From NCBI RefSeq assembly GCF_003012345.1, contig NZ_PVRV01000024.1:62001-126000 (forward strand): a DNA stretch of 64,000 nt, written 5' to 3'. Of the stretch, positions 38,706-46,970 are shown one piece after another. Under the pieces are notes generated by a model. That model did not search any database. It was not told where the DNA came from and saw only the letters and a list, made by a program, of their open reading frames with translations. How positions within the stretch are numbered: position 1 is the first letter of the stretch; the number at the start of each line of letters is the position of its first letter. The position numbers and the translations under genes were made by a program. Origin of the DNA: Phytohalomonas tamaricis (GTDB lineage Bacteria > Pseudomonadota > Gammaproteobacteria > Pseudomonadales > Halomonadaceae).

Positions 38706-38737
38706 AAGAAAACCCTGCCGCTTGGCAGGTTTTTTTT
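38706..38737. terminator. Bidirectional terminator between lpxR and cydX
   Basis: CCTGCC (38714-38719) / GGCAGG (38724-38729) with loop GCTT. Eight T follow on the + strand, and TTTTCTTAT follows on the - strand after the cyd operon. Confidence 0.82.
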
Positions 38738-38781
38738 ACATCATAGCGTGAGGAATATCTCACTCTCCGCCCGGAGAGGTG

Positions 38782-38877
38782 TTACTCATCGTCGAAATGC
38801 TTTTCCATACGCACCGTTACATAGGCAGCAAGCCCGCAGGAAAAAGCGACCGCTGCTATCCAGAAGAGATACCACAT
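38782..38877 (-). CDS. cydX: Cytochrome bd oxidase small subunit CydX (31 residues)
   Basis: A short gene that simple ORF length cut-offs miss. It starts MWYLFWIAAVAFSCGLAAY and continues VTVRMEKHFDDE. MWY, the W at position 6, the single membrane helix, the Cys-Gly near the middle and the Glu just after the helix match CydX (YbgT), which stabilises the haem site of CydAB. AGGAGA lies six bases before the ATG. It lies 24 bases downstream of cydB on the same strand, the usual place for cydX. Confidence 0.92.
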   Translation of the reverse strand: MWYLFWIAAVAFSCGLAAYVTVRMEKHFDDE

Positions 38878-38901
38878 GACATTCTCCTCGCGCTTACGAT
38901 T

Positions 38902-40032
38902 TCAATAAAGGACATGATTGTTGCTGGAAATGTGCTCAAGGGTGATGCGCCGCCACATCTTGATATAGCACCACAGGGTGTAACTCAGGATCACAGGCAC
39001 CATGACTAGCGCGACCCAGAACATGATTGTCAGTGTCATCGCACTCGACGTTGCGTCCCACAGCGTCAGGCTCGCCGCCGGCTGCAGGCTGGAAGGCATG
39101 ATGAAGGGGAACATCGCCAACCCAGCGGTTGCAATCACTCCTGCCATCGACAGTGAGCTGGCAACGAAGGCTAAACCGCCCCGCTTCATACCGGCCAGTG
39201 CGAAGGCCACCAAAGCGCCTGCGATGCCCAGCAAGGGCGCGATCCACTCAAGCGGATTGTCGTATTTCGCCAGCCAGCTCGCATGGGTCACACTCTTGTT
39301 AAGTAAGTTCATTGCCCCACTGGTATCTCCGATTTCGGTCACGACATAGCCCATTCCGGACTGACCGACCCAGGCGCCAGCGATCATGAACAGCACCACC
39401 AGCGCTATCGCCCCGCCCTGCAGGGCAACGCGTGAACGCTCGGCGACGACACGGTCGGCGCGCGCCATCAACCAGGCACCGCCATGCATCACGATCATCG
39501 CCACCGAGATCAGCCCGCACAGAATCGCGAAAGGATTGAGCAGTTCGAAGAAGGTGCCGGCGTAGCTCGCCCGCATCATCGAATCGACCTCAAACGGCAC
39601 GCCCTGAAGCAGATTGCCGAAGGCGACGCCAAACACCAGCGTCGGAACGAAGCTGCCGAACCAGATCAGGCGGTCCCACCACGTACGCCACTGCGGCGAC
39701 TCGATCTTGGAGCGGTAGTCGAAGCCGACCGGGCGGAAGAACAGCGCCAGCAGCACGAGCAGCATGGCAAAATAGAAGCCCGAGAAAGCAGTAGCATACA
39801 CTGGAGGCCAAGCAGCGAAAATAGCGCCGCCTGCGGTGACTAACCAAACCTGATTGCCGTCCCAATGCGGCGCAATGGTATTGATAACTACACGCCGCTC
39901 AGCATCATTGCGGCCGACGAAAGGCATCAGGATCGCAGCCCCCATGTCCATACCATCGGCGATCGCGAAGCCAATCAGTAATACCCCAACCAGAAGCCAC
40001 CAGATCAGCTTCAACATTTCGTAATCAATCAT
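38902..40032 (-). CDS. cydB: Cytochrome d ubiquinol oxidase subunit II
   Basis: CydB is the second large subunit of the bd oxidase, a high-affinity quinol oxidase used at low oxygen. The 376-residue, multi-helix protein opens with LIWWLLVGVLLIGFAIADGM. GRNDAERRVVINTIAPHWDG and NQVWLVTAGGAIFAAWPPVY are highly conserved. The C-terminal half has the repeated helix pattern of the family. The ATG at 40032 follows cydA by 12 bases and cydX comes next. The closest subtype is the E. coli CydB rather than the cyanide-insensitive CioB, judged by the CydA Q-loop and the presence of cydX. Confidence 0.96.
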   Translation of the reverse strand: MIDYEMLKLIWWLLVGVLLIGFAIADGMDMGAAILMPFVGRNDAERRVVINTIAPHWDGNQVWLVTAGGAIFAAWPPVYATAFSGFYFAMLLVLLALFFRPVGFDYRSKIESPQWRTWWDRLIWFGSFVPTLVFGVAFGNLLQGVPFEVDSMMRASYAGTFFELLNPFAILCGLISVAMIVMHGGAWLMARADRVVAERSRVALQGGAIALVVLFMIAGAWVGQSGMGYVVTEIGDTSGAMNLLNKSVTHASWLAKYDNPLEWIAPLLGIAGALVAFALAGMKRGGLAFVASSLSMAGVIATAGLAMFPFIMPSSLQPAASLTLWDATSSAMTLTIMFWVALVMVPVILSYTLWCYIKMWRRITLEHISSNNHVLY

Positions 40033-40044
40033 GATTCTGCCCTC

Positions 40045-41652
40045 TTATGCGAGCTTCGTGGTGGTAGTCACAGGCGCGGGAGAAGCATCATCTGCCTCGA
40101 GTCGCTGGTTCTCCAGGTGATAGCGGCCGGTATGCAAGCTTGACGGACCAAGCCGTGCAAAGCGGAACATCAGCCACATCTCGACGACCAGCAGCGCTGA
40201 ATAGACGGTGATGAAGCCCACCAGGCTGATCCACAGATCACGCGCCGTCAGCGATGAGGTGGCCATGAAGGTCGGCAGGATTTCACCAATCGCCCAGGGC
40301 TGACGACCGAATTCGGCGACAAACCAGCCGGACTCTATGGCGAGCCAAGGCAATGGAATCGCGCACAGGCACGCCCGCAGCAGCCAGGTGTACTGGGTGT
40401 AGCGGCGCGTGTAGCAGATCCACAGTGCAGCAATCAGCAGCACGAACATGGCAATACCGCACGCCACCATCAGGCGGAAGGCAAAGAACAGAGGCATGAC
40501 CGAAGGAATGCTGTCGATCGCCGCCTGATGGATCTGCTCGGGCGTGGACCGGGCAGGGTCGGCGACATAACGGTGCATCAACATGCCGTAACCCAGATCC
40601 TGCTTATGCTGCTCGAACACGGCGCGCGCCTCGGGCGTGTCGTTGCCGCTGCGGATCGCCGTGAGCGCGGTTACCGCCTGGATACCATTGACGATGCGCT
40701 GCTCGTGCTGAGCGACAATGTCCTTGAGGCCAGTGACCTGCTCGGTGGTTGAACGAGTGGCAATCAGCCCCAGCACATAGGGAATCTTGATTGCAAAGTC
40801 GGTCTGCTGCGTTTCCTGATTGGGAATACCAAACAGCGTGAAGGACGCTGGAGCCTCTTGTGTCTCCCATTCGGCTTCGATCGCAGCAAGTTTGTACTTC
40901 TGCACATCGCCCATCTCGTAGCCGGACTCGTCGCCAAGCAGCATCACACCGAGCACAGCACACATGCCGAACACAGACGCGACGGTAAATGAGCGCTTGG
41001 CAAAGGCCACGTCGCGCTTCTTGAGCAGATAGAAAGCGCTGATGCCGAGTACAAACAGCGCGCCAGCCACATAGCCGCCCATCACCGTATGGACGAACTT
41101 GACCTGCGCCACCGGATTGAACAATACCAGAGCGAAATCCTGCATCTCCATGCGCATGGTATCGATGTTGAACTCGGCACCGAGCGGGTTCTGCATCCAT
41201 CCGTTGGCGATCAGTATCCACAGCGCGGAGAAGTTCGAGCCGAACGCGACCAGCCAGGTCACGGTCAGATGCTGATACTTGCTCAGACGATCCCAGCCAA
41301 AGAAGAACAGGCCGACAAAGGTGGATTCAAGGAAAAAGGCAACCAGCCCCTCAATGGCCAACGGCGCACCGAAGATGTCACCTACATAGTGGGAGTAATA
41401 GGCCCAGTTAGTGCCGAACTGAAATTCCATCGTCAGGCCGGTGGTGACCCCGAGAGCGAAATTGATGCCAAACAGCTTGCCCCAGAATTTCACCATGTCC
41501 TGATAGATCTGTTTTCCGGTCACGACATAGACGGTTTCCATTATCGCCAGCAGGAATGCCAATCCCAATGTGAGCGGAACGAAGAGAAAGTGATACAGCG
41601 CGGTCAACGCGAACTGCCAGCGCGACAGTTCTACCAAACTTTCCGAGATCAT
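40045..41652 (-). CDS. cydA: Cytochrome d ubiquinol oxidase subunit I
   Basis: CydA carries haems b558, b595 and d and the quinol site. The start ATG 41652 gives MISESLVELSRWQFALTALYH, with the His that binds haem b595 in ALYHFLFVPLT. GLTMEFQFGTNWAYYSHYVGD and VAFFLESTFVGLFFFGWDRL follow. The long (E. coli-type) Q-loop precedes the signature GRQPWAIGEILPT near the C-terminus. The length is 535 residues. An open frame runs 47 codons upstream to 41793 but has no family match. AGGG lies eight bases before the chosen ATG. It is the first gene of cydABX. Confidence 0.96.
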   Translation of the reverse strand: MISESLVELSRWQFALTALYHFLFVPLTLGLAFLLAIMETVYVVTGKQIYQDMVKFWGKLFGINFALGVTTGLTMEFQFGTNWAYYSHYVGDIFGAPLAIEGLVAFFLESTFVGLFFFGWDRLSKYQHLTVTWLVAFGSNFSALWILIANGWMQNPLGAEFNIDTMRMEMQDFALVLFNPVAQVKFVHTVMGGYVAGALFVLGISAFYLLKKRDVAFAKRSFTVASVFGMCAVLGVMLLGDESGYEMGDVQKYKLAAIEAEWETQEAPASFTLFGIPNQETQQTDFAIKIPYVLGLIATRSTTEQVTGLKDIVAQHEQRIVNGIQAVTALTAIRSGNDTPEARAVFEQHKQDLGYGMLMHRYVADPARSTPEQIHQAAIDSIPSVMPLFFAFRLMVACGIAMFVLLIAALWICYTRRYTQYTWLLRACLCAIPLPWLAIESGWFVAEFGRQPWAIGEILPTFMATSSLTARDLWISLVGFITVYSALLVVEMWLMFRFARLGPSSLHTGRYHLENQRLEADDASPAPVTTTTKLA

Positions 41653-41738
41653 GTGCTTGCCCTGTTCTTTGAAAAGGACGCTTACGATGTTCCCTATGTC
41701 GCTTTTTTGTTGGTGACCTGCTGCGACGAAAGAGACCC

Positions 41739-41763
41739 CCATAAAAACCCCATGGCTTTTATG
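41739..41763. other. Inverted repeat in the cydA upstream region
   Basis: CCATAAAA (to 41746) and TTTTATGG (from 41757) form an 8-bp inverted repeat around a 10-base spacer, about 90 bases before cydA. It may be a leader hairpin or an operator. I do not see a clean FNR box (TTGAT-N4-ATCAA) in the 249-base gap. Confidence 0.4.
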
Positions 41764-41901
41764 GTTTTTGATTGTATGCCTCGCGCCGCTCAACGAAAGT
41801 GGACATGTTGTCGCATGTATCTGAAAGATTCATACTGTAACCATCCGCATACCAGCCGATAGTATTAAATCACCTCTATTTATTAAGCATTGAACACTGC
41901 C

Positions 41902-42681
41902 ATGAAAGACACGATTGCACCCGAAACAAGAACACTGTTCGAAAATGCCGGACTGACGAGTTTTGACGTCATTTGGAATAAGGAAATTCCTGCGGTCGAT
42001 GCTCCTAATCTGGAGCGAGGCGGACATTCTGAAGTCGGCCTTCTTGAGCTGGATACATTGGAAGGTACAAAGCGCTTTTACGTTAAACGTCAAATCAACC
42101 ATCTAGGCAGGAGTTTCGCCCGGCCTCTTGGCGAACCGACGTTTGCGCGCGAGTTGCGTAATATCAAACGCTTCGCCCACAAAGGCATCCCCGCGCTGAG
42201 TGCCGCCTGGTATGGCGAGCGGCGCAGCAGCGATGGCTGGCGCGCCATCCTGGTTACGCCCGAGCTGGCCGGCTACGAGGATCTCGTCGGGCTACATGCA
42301 CGCTGGGAAAATCTTGATGAGGATTCACGTCTGGCTATCGTGGCAAGCAGCGCGCAGCTGGTGGGTAAACTTCACCATGCAGGCTGGATGCATGGCAGTC
42401 TCTATGCCAAGCATGTCTTTCTGAAGCAGGACGGAGAGCAGCACTGGCAGGCACAGTTCATCGACTTGGAGAAGTGCCGCCCGCTCCTCACCCGTCGTGA
42501 CCGGCTGCGCGACCTAGAAATCCTGATGCGCCGCTTACCCAAGTGGGATAGCACCACCCTACGTCATTTCTTTGTCCACTATCTCGGCGGCGACACTAGC
42601 GATGCGAGAATCAATAGCTGGCAGCAGGCGCTGGAAAAACGTCAGGCCAAGAAAAAAACTCAAAACATTAAAATCTACTAA
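41902..42681 (+). CDS. Lipopolysaccharide kinase-like protein (Kdo/WaaP, InaA type)
   Basis: A 259-residue kinase-fold protein. RFYVKRQINHL supplies the ATP-binding Lys, and PTFARELRNIKRFAHKGIP the following helix. The catalytic loop reads LHHAGWMHGSLYAKHVFL, and IDLEKCRPLLTRRDRLRDLE carries the metal-binding Asp. This is the pattern of the Kdo-kinase/WaaP/InaA family, which phosphorylates LPS core sugars or serves in acid and stress response. In the catalytic loop Gly-Ser replaces the usual Arg-Asp, as in InaA-like proteins, so activity is uncertain. I start at ATG 41902; TTG 41890 adds four residues. It is divergent from cydA. Confidence 0.82.
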   Translation: MKDTIAPETRTLFENAGLTSFDVIWNKEIPAVDAPNLERGGHSEVGLLELDTLEGTKRFYVKRQINHLGRSFARPLGEPTFARELRNIKRFAHKGIPALSAAWYGERRSSDGWRAILVTPELAGYEDLVGLHARWENLDEDSRLAIVASSAQLVGKLHHAGWMHGSLYAKHVFLKQDGEQHWQAQFIDLEKCRPLLTRRDRLRDLEILMRRLPKWDSTTLRHFFVHYLGGDTSDARINSWQQALEKRQAKKKTQNIKIY

Positions 42682-42767
42682 AGTTAGTGAATAACTCTAA
42701 GCATTGTAATTTCATCAATGGATTCGATTACAAAAACCAATAAAAAACCATGTGACAAATCAAACAG

Positions 42768-42801
42768 TGTTTCCTATAGTTGTTTCAAGCGTTAGGAAAC
42801 A
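42768..42801. promoter_or_regulatory. Inverted repeat upstream of the first OmpW gene
   Basis: TGTTTCCTA (42768-42776) and TAGGAAACA (42793-42801) form a perfect 9-bp inverted repeat with a 16-base spacer, 64 bases before ompW. The right arm with one more base (TTAGGAAACA) also occurs upstream of slyB (36979-36988). It is a possible operator; the regulator is unknown. Confidence 0.4.
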
Positions 42802-42864
42802 GCGTTCCCTAATCGAAAAAAAAGTGATGACAAAGGGCGCTTCGCCCATTGCAAGGAGATATTC

Positions 42865-43437
42865 ATGAAACTGACAAAAGTACTTTCCGCTACTCTGCTC
42901 GCTGGTACTGCTGCATTCGCCGCTCAGTCTGCTCTGGCATATGGTCAAGGCGATGTCTTTGTTCGCGGTGATGTTACAAAAAACACCGCTACTGGCACTG
43001 GCAATATCGACGATACTCATAGCTGGAGCGGCGCTGTGGGCTATATGCCAATGGATCAGGTGGGCGTTGAACTGAGCACTGGTGGCCGTGAGCGTTATGA
43101 TATCGACGATAACGGTTCGTTCAAGGCGCGTCCTTACAACTTGGTAGCGCAGTACTACCCACTGGGCGGCACTGATGCCAAGGTTCAGCCTTATGTTGGT
43201 GGTGGTGTGAATTACACCAAGTTCTCAAGCCAGCGCCTCAACGATGGTGCCAAACTTGACAGCGATACCTGGAGCTGGGTGGGTCAGGTCGGTGTCGATC
43301 TGAATGTTACTCAGAACTGGGCGATCAACGGCTTCGCGCAGTACACCGATCTCGACAGTGACGTGAACAACAGCGGTCGCAACAACATCAATATCAACCC
43401 ATTGACCATCGGCGGTGGTGTGAGCTTCCGTTTCTAA
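42865..43437 (+). CDS. ompW: OmpW family outer-membrane protein, copy 1
   Basis: A 190-residue protein with the signal peptide MKLTKVLSATLLAGTAAFAA (cut after ALA) and a mature start YGQGDVFVRGDV. VQPYVGGGVNYTKFSSQ and GQVGVDLNVTQNWAINGFAQY are OmpW hallmarks, and the last strand ends in VSFRF with the C-terminal Phe needed for BAM recognition. OmpW forms an eight-stranded barrel with a narrow hydrophobic channel and is often stress- or redox-controlled. AAGGAG precedes the ATG. A second, divergent copy follows 276 bases later. Confidence 0.92.
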   Translation: MKLTKVLSATLLAGTAAFAAQSALAYGQGDVFVRGDVTKNTATGTGNIDDTHSWSGAVGYMPMDQVGVELSTGGRERYDIDDNGSFKARPYNLVAQYYPLGGTDAKVQPYVGGGVNYTKFSSQRLNDGAKLDSDTWSWVGQVGVDLNVTQNWAINGFAQYTDLDSDVNNSGRNNININPLTIGGGVSFRF

Positions 43438-43463
43438 ATAGCATTTTGCTAGAAGCAGTAAGC

Positions 43464-43496
43464 AGAAGCCGGCCCTAGGGCCGGCTTCTTTCATTT
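43464..43496 (+). terminator. Terminator of the first OmpW gene
   Basis: A 12-bp perfect palindrome arm AGAAGCCGGCCC (43464-43475) with its complement (43478-43489), two bases apart, followed by TTTCATTT. Confidence 0.85.
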
Positions 43497-43712
43497 GCGT
43501 CGGAAAAAAGTCACATAAGCACTGTGCGACAACACGCCACACCCCAACAATGCCCGCACTAAGCGTGTGGTTATAACTGCGACGAATTACCACATTTCAG
43601 CGTAGCGAAACGCTCGTTAGCTTGATCGCCAGGACATCGGACACGGTCCATTTAGCATGTCCGTTTCGATTATTTAAAAAAATGAAACGGACGGGTCATC
43701 AAGGAGAACGAA

Positions 43713-44345
43713 ATGAGCATGTCGAAATACGCAATCGCTGCGTTACTGGCCACGTGCAGTCTGTCTACCACCCATGCTTGGGCTTACGGTCAGGGCGATC
43801 TCTATACCCGTGTGGGCGTGGCCAAGGTCGAGCCTACCGGCGGTGGCGGCCAGCTGGCAGGTGGCGAGGTCGATGTTGATAGCGAAACCGGCACAGCGTT
43901 CACGCTGGGCTATCGTTTTCTCGACCAATGGGGGGTCGAATTGCTCGCCGCGCCGCAGCGTTTCAAGCATGACATCCATCTCAGCAATGGCGTAGACGCC
44001 TCCACCAAGCATCTGCCGCCAACGTTCACCCTGCAGTACTACCCATTGGGAGGTAGCGCAGCCCAGGTTCAGCCCTATATTGGTGCCGGTGTCAATTACA
44101 CACGATTCTCCGGTGAGGAGGTCGATGCCGCCGGCCTGAGTCTGGATATGGACGATTCCTGGGGCTGGGCCGCCCAGGCCGGCGTTGACCTGCTGATCAA
44201 TGACCACTGGGCCGCCAATCTCGGCGTGTGGTATCTCGATATCAACTCGAAAGCGACCGTTAAAAGCGGTAGCGCGGCCGTGGATAGCGAGCATGTCGAT
44301 ATCAACCCTATCATCGTCATGGGTGGGATCAGCTACCGCTTCTGA
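43713..44345 (+). CDS. ompW: OmpW family outer-membrane protein, copy 2
   Basis: A 210-residue paralogue of the gene before it. The signal peptide is MSMSKYAIAALLATCSLSTT (cut near AWA), and the mature protein again begins YGQGDLYTRVGVAKVEP. It shares LQYYPLGGSAAQVQPYIGAG, VNYTRFSGEEV and QAGVDLLINDHWAANLGVWY and ends in ISYRF. The periplasm-proximal loops differ from copy 1, so the channels may have different cargo. AAGGAG precedes the ATG. The terminator between the copies indicates separate transcription. Confidence 0.92.
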   Translation: MSMSKYAIAALLATCSLSTTHAWAYGQGDLYTRVGVAKVEPTGGGGQLAGGEVDVDSETGTAFTLGYRFLDQWGVELLAAPQRFKHDIHLSNGVDASTKHLPPTFTLQYYPLGGSAAQVQPYIGAGVNYTRFSGEEVDAAGLSLDMDDSWGWAAQAGVDLLINDHWAANLGVWYLDINSKATVKSGSAAVDSEHVDINPIIVMGGISYRF

Positions 44346-44369
44346 TACGTTGTCGTGACGTCATAACAC

Positions 44370-44407
44370 GCGCGCGGCTCGCTTATGGACCGCGCGCTTT
44401 GCATTTC
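44370..44407 (+). terminator. Probable terminator of the second OmpW gene
   Basis: GCGCGCGG (44370-44377) / CCGCGCGC (44390-44397) with a 12-base loop, followed by TTTGCATTT. Confidence 0.55.
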
Positions 44408-44565
44408 TCGCTCGTACACTCTGCATTTCCTTTCAGCCTATCGCCGTCATAGGCGATTGCCTTTTGTCAGCCCGGACATGATTGGCGATAATCTCGCCTG
44501 TCCCACTTCGACGTTAACGCCGCTCGACGGTCGTCATTCATTTCCGCTGAACACGAGATAGTTCC

Positions 44566-45891
44566 TTGTCCAGATTGTCCTTCACAGATGTACTGGCGCT
44601 GGGTTTCATGACCTTCGCGCTGTTTCTAGGCGCCGGCAATATTATTTTCCCACCTCAAGTCGGTCAAAGTGCCGGCGTGGCCTACTGGCCTGCAGCACTA
44701 GGATTTTTAGCCACCGGTGTAGGCTTACCAGTACTGGGTATTGTTGCAGTTGCAGTAATAGGTGGTGGGCTGGATAAAATGGTGTCGCCACTGCCTAAAA
44801 TCGCCGCGGCGCTGTTCGGCTTGGCGATCTACCTGAGCATTGGTCCGATGTTTGCCCTGCCAAGAACCGCTACCGTCGCCTTCGAAATTGGCGTGGTGCC
44901 GTTCATCTCGCTGTCCCATAACGTGGGGCTGATGCTTTTCACCGCGTTATTCTTCACCGTGGCAGTGATTCTTGCGCTCATTCCCGGCCGCCTGGTCGAC
45001 GTGATCGGCAAATGGATCACGCCCGCTCTGATTGCTCTGTTGATGATCATTGCCGTCGCCACCGTGATCGATCCCCAAGGACCACTGGGGCCGACCAAGT
45101 CGGACTGGCAGAATGCTCCGTTCAGCCGCGGCTTCCAGCAAGGCTACCTGACCATGGATACTCTCGCCTCGATGGTATTCGGCATCCTGATTGTCACCGC
45201 CGTCAAGGCCCGAGGAATCAGTGACAAGGCGGCGCTAACCCGCTATACCCTCTATGCCGGGCTGATCGCTGGCCTCTGCCTGGCATGCGTCTATCTGCCG
45301 TTGACCTACATGGGGGCCACCAGTCACAGCGTGGCGCCAGAGGCAGGCGAAGGCCAGTTGATCCGCCAGTATGTCCATGCGCTGTTTGGTACGACCGGAC
45401 CGCTGCTGCTCGGGGTGATCATCGTGCTGGCGTGCCTGACCACCGCCGTGGGTCTATTGACCTCGTGCGGAGAGTATTTCCATCGCCTGATTCCGAAGCT
45501 GCCCTATCGCGGCACGGTAATAGCCCTCGGCGTCATCAGCGCGGTGATCGCCAATCAGGGGCTCACTGCGCTGATTCAGGTCTCGGTACCGGTTCTGGTT
45601 GCGCTCTACCCGCTCGCCATCGTGCTAATTGCGCTGTCGTTTCTGCGCCGCTTCATGCGCGCACCTCGCCCGGTATTCTGCTGGGCCATGGGATTAACGC
45701 TGCTGGTCAGCCTGCTCGATGGTCTATCAGCGACCGGAATCGCCGCGCTCTCCGTTCCGGCGACAGCAATCAAGATCCGGCTGCCGCTGGGCATGCAGGA
45801 TGCCGGCTGGATAGTGCCGGCACTCATCGGCCTGATCATCGGCTGGCTGACCCAGCCGCGTGATACAGCCGGCGACAGGAGCCGGTCATAG
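44566..45891 (+). CDS. brnQ: Branched-chain amino acid carrier BrnQ (LIVCS family)
   Basis: A 441-residue permease with about twelve membrane helices for Na+ or H+ linked uptake of Leu, Ile and Val. FTDVLALGFMTFALFLGAGN is followed by IIFPPQVGQSAG, the LIVCS signature. LPRTATVAFEIGVVPF and LTTAVGLLTSCGEYFHRL are further family blocks. The start is TTG at 44566 with GAGA upstream; the first helix begins within ten residues, so no longer start is needed. It converges on the GGCT gene with a 12-base gap. Confidence 0.94.
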   Translation: MSRLSFTDVLALGFMTFALFLGAGNIIFPPQVGQSAGVAYWPAALGFLATGVGLPVLGIVAVAVIGGGLDKMVSPLPKIAAALFGLAIYLSIGPMFALPRTATVAFEIGVVPFISLSHNVGLMLFTALFFTVAVILALIPGRLVDVIGKWITPALIALLMIIAVATVIDPQGPLGPTKSDWQNAPFSRGFQQGYLTMDTLASMVFGILIVTAVKARGISDKAALTRYTLYAGLIAGLCLACVYLPLTYMGATSHSVAPEAGEGQLIRQYVHALFGTTGPLLLGVIIVLACLTTAVGLLTSCGEYFHRLIPKLPYRGTVIALGVISAVIANQGLTALIQVSVPVLVALYPLAIVLIALSFLRRFMRAPRPVFCWAMGLTLLVSLLDGLSATGIAALSVPATAIKIRLPLGMQDAGWIVPALIGLIIGWLTQPRDTAGDRSRS

Positions 45892-45903
45892 ACGCTGCTA
45901 TCG

Positions 45904-46404
45904 CTAAGCCAAACGCGTCAGCCCCAGCATCGACAGAGTCTCGTCACTGAGCGCCTCGACGCTGGGCTGAGCCTGCAACTTTGCGTGATAGGATTCACTG
46001 AGAAACGCTCGGCCGGCAAGCAGATGGTGCATGTATTCCTGCGCTGGCCTGAGCCTCTCTCCGGTCCGGGCCGCCGAGGCGATATACACCCAGGCTTCGA
46101 TCGGCCCTTCCCTGCTCTCAATCACCATCAACTGGCGATCGTACTCGACTGGGTAACCCTCAAAAGGGTCCATCAATGAAATCTGCGCATCTTCGACCAG
46201 TTCGTAAAGCACACCCTCAACATGATGCCCCGCAGCAGGGCGTACATTGGCATGCGATAATCCAGCCACGCGTGAAGCCTTATCGAAGGTCAGTTCCCAA
46301 TGTTCAAGCCGTCCTGCAAGCGCTCGTCGTGTGCCACCGACACGTGCCTGCATACGTGCCTCGTTCATGTTGCTACCGTAGGCGAAGTAATACCCCATCT
46401 TCAT
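45904..46404 (-). CDS. Gamma-glutamylcyclotransferase-fold protein
   Basis: A 166-residue protein of the GGCT/AIG2 fold. YYFAYGSNMNEARMQARVG is the substrate loop. RLEHWELTFDKAS, GVLYELVEDAQISLMDPFEG with the catalytic Glu, and EAWVYIA follow. Fold members convert gamma-glutamyl peptides to 5-oxoproline. The start may be ATG 46404 or ATG 46398; AAGGAG lies four or ten bases before them. ATG 46404 directly follows the stop of the YqcC gene, so the pair is coupled. Confidence 0.88.
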   Translation of the reverse strand: MKMGYYFAYGSNMNEARMQARVGGTRRALAGRLEHWELTFDKASRVAGLSHANVRPAAGHHVEGVLYELVEDAQISLMDPFEGYPVEYDRQLMVIESREGPIEAWVYIASAARTGERLRPAQEYMHHLLAGRAFLSESYHAKLQAQPSVEALSDETLSMLGLTRLA

Positions 46405-46740
46405 TCAGCTCCTTCCGCCCTCGTTCATCACACGGTCAAGCTTCTGGAGCGCCCCGACCACGCTCTGGCGTGCTCCTAAGCTATAATCTTGCATATAAAC
46501 TTCCGCAGCTGGGGCGATCTGAGAGTTTGTAGGTAACGTTGCCTTGGCATCGATCAATGACCAGAGCCGCGGCACCAGCAGAAAGCGCAACCATTGCGGC
46601 AATGTCATGGTATCGATGCAGAAGGGTTGGGTACTTTCAAACGCCTTGGCTTCGGGCTGGACTATTGTCCATAAATCGGCAGCTTGCAGCGCCGCTTCCA
46701 AATTAGAAAGTGCCTCACGAAGCTCCTGATGCTGGGTCAT
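46405..46740 (-). CDS. YqcC family protein (DUF446)
   Basis: A 111-residue helical protein. REALSNLEAALQAADLWTI, the block PFCIDTMTLPQWLRFLLVPR and NSQIAPAAEVYMQD are the DUF446/YqcC pattern. In E. coli yqcC lies beside truC; here its partner is a GGCT gene. The start ATG 46740 has GGAG five bases upstream; the longer open frame to 46866 has no family match. The function is not established. Confidence 0.86.
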   Translation of the reverse strand: MTQHQELREALSNLEAALQAADLWTIVQPEAKAFESTQPFCIDTMTLPQWLRFLLVPRLWSLIDAKATLPTNSQIAPAAEVYMQDYSLGARQSVVGALQKLDRVMNEGGRS

Positions 46741-46970
46741 ATGCTCTCCATTGAAATGTAATTTTATCGTGCGCGATTCATACACAGATTGGTTGCATGA
46801 AGGTGTGAATAACTCTGGGACAACATCGTCGAGCCCTTTATTGATGGGCCGCGAGAAAGATTGCACAAATTTTCACCAGTGCACGTTTGAGACTGGCAAG
46901 CCGTGGCTCGACACGTTACATTGCCCGCCCGCCGTTCGAACAACGTCACTCAAGATTCTAGCGACGAGTC

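Noticed and set aside
41653-41901. An FNR or ArcA site before cydA
   Set aside because: Only a half-site TTGAT is seen; there is no full TTGAT-N4-ATCAA, so I do not claim it.
42768-42786. A PhoP-box-like direct repeat (TGTTTC twice) before ompW
   Set aside because: The spacing is 13 bases start to start, not the 11 of the known box, and the last base of the half-site differs.
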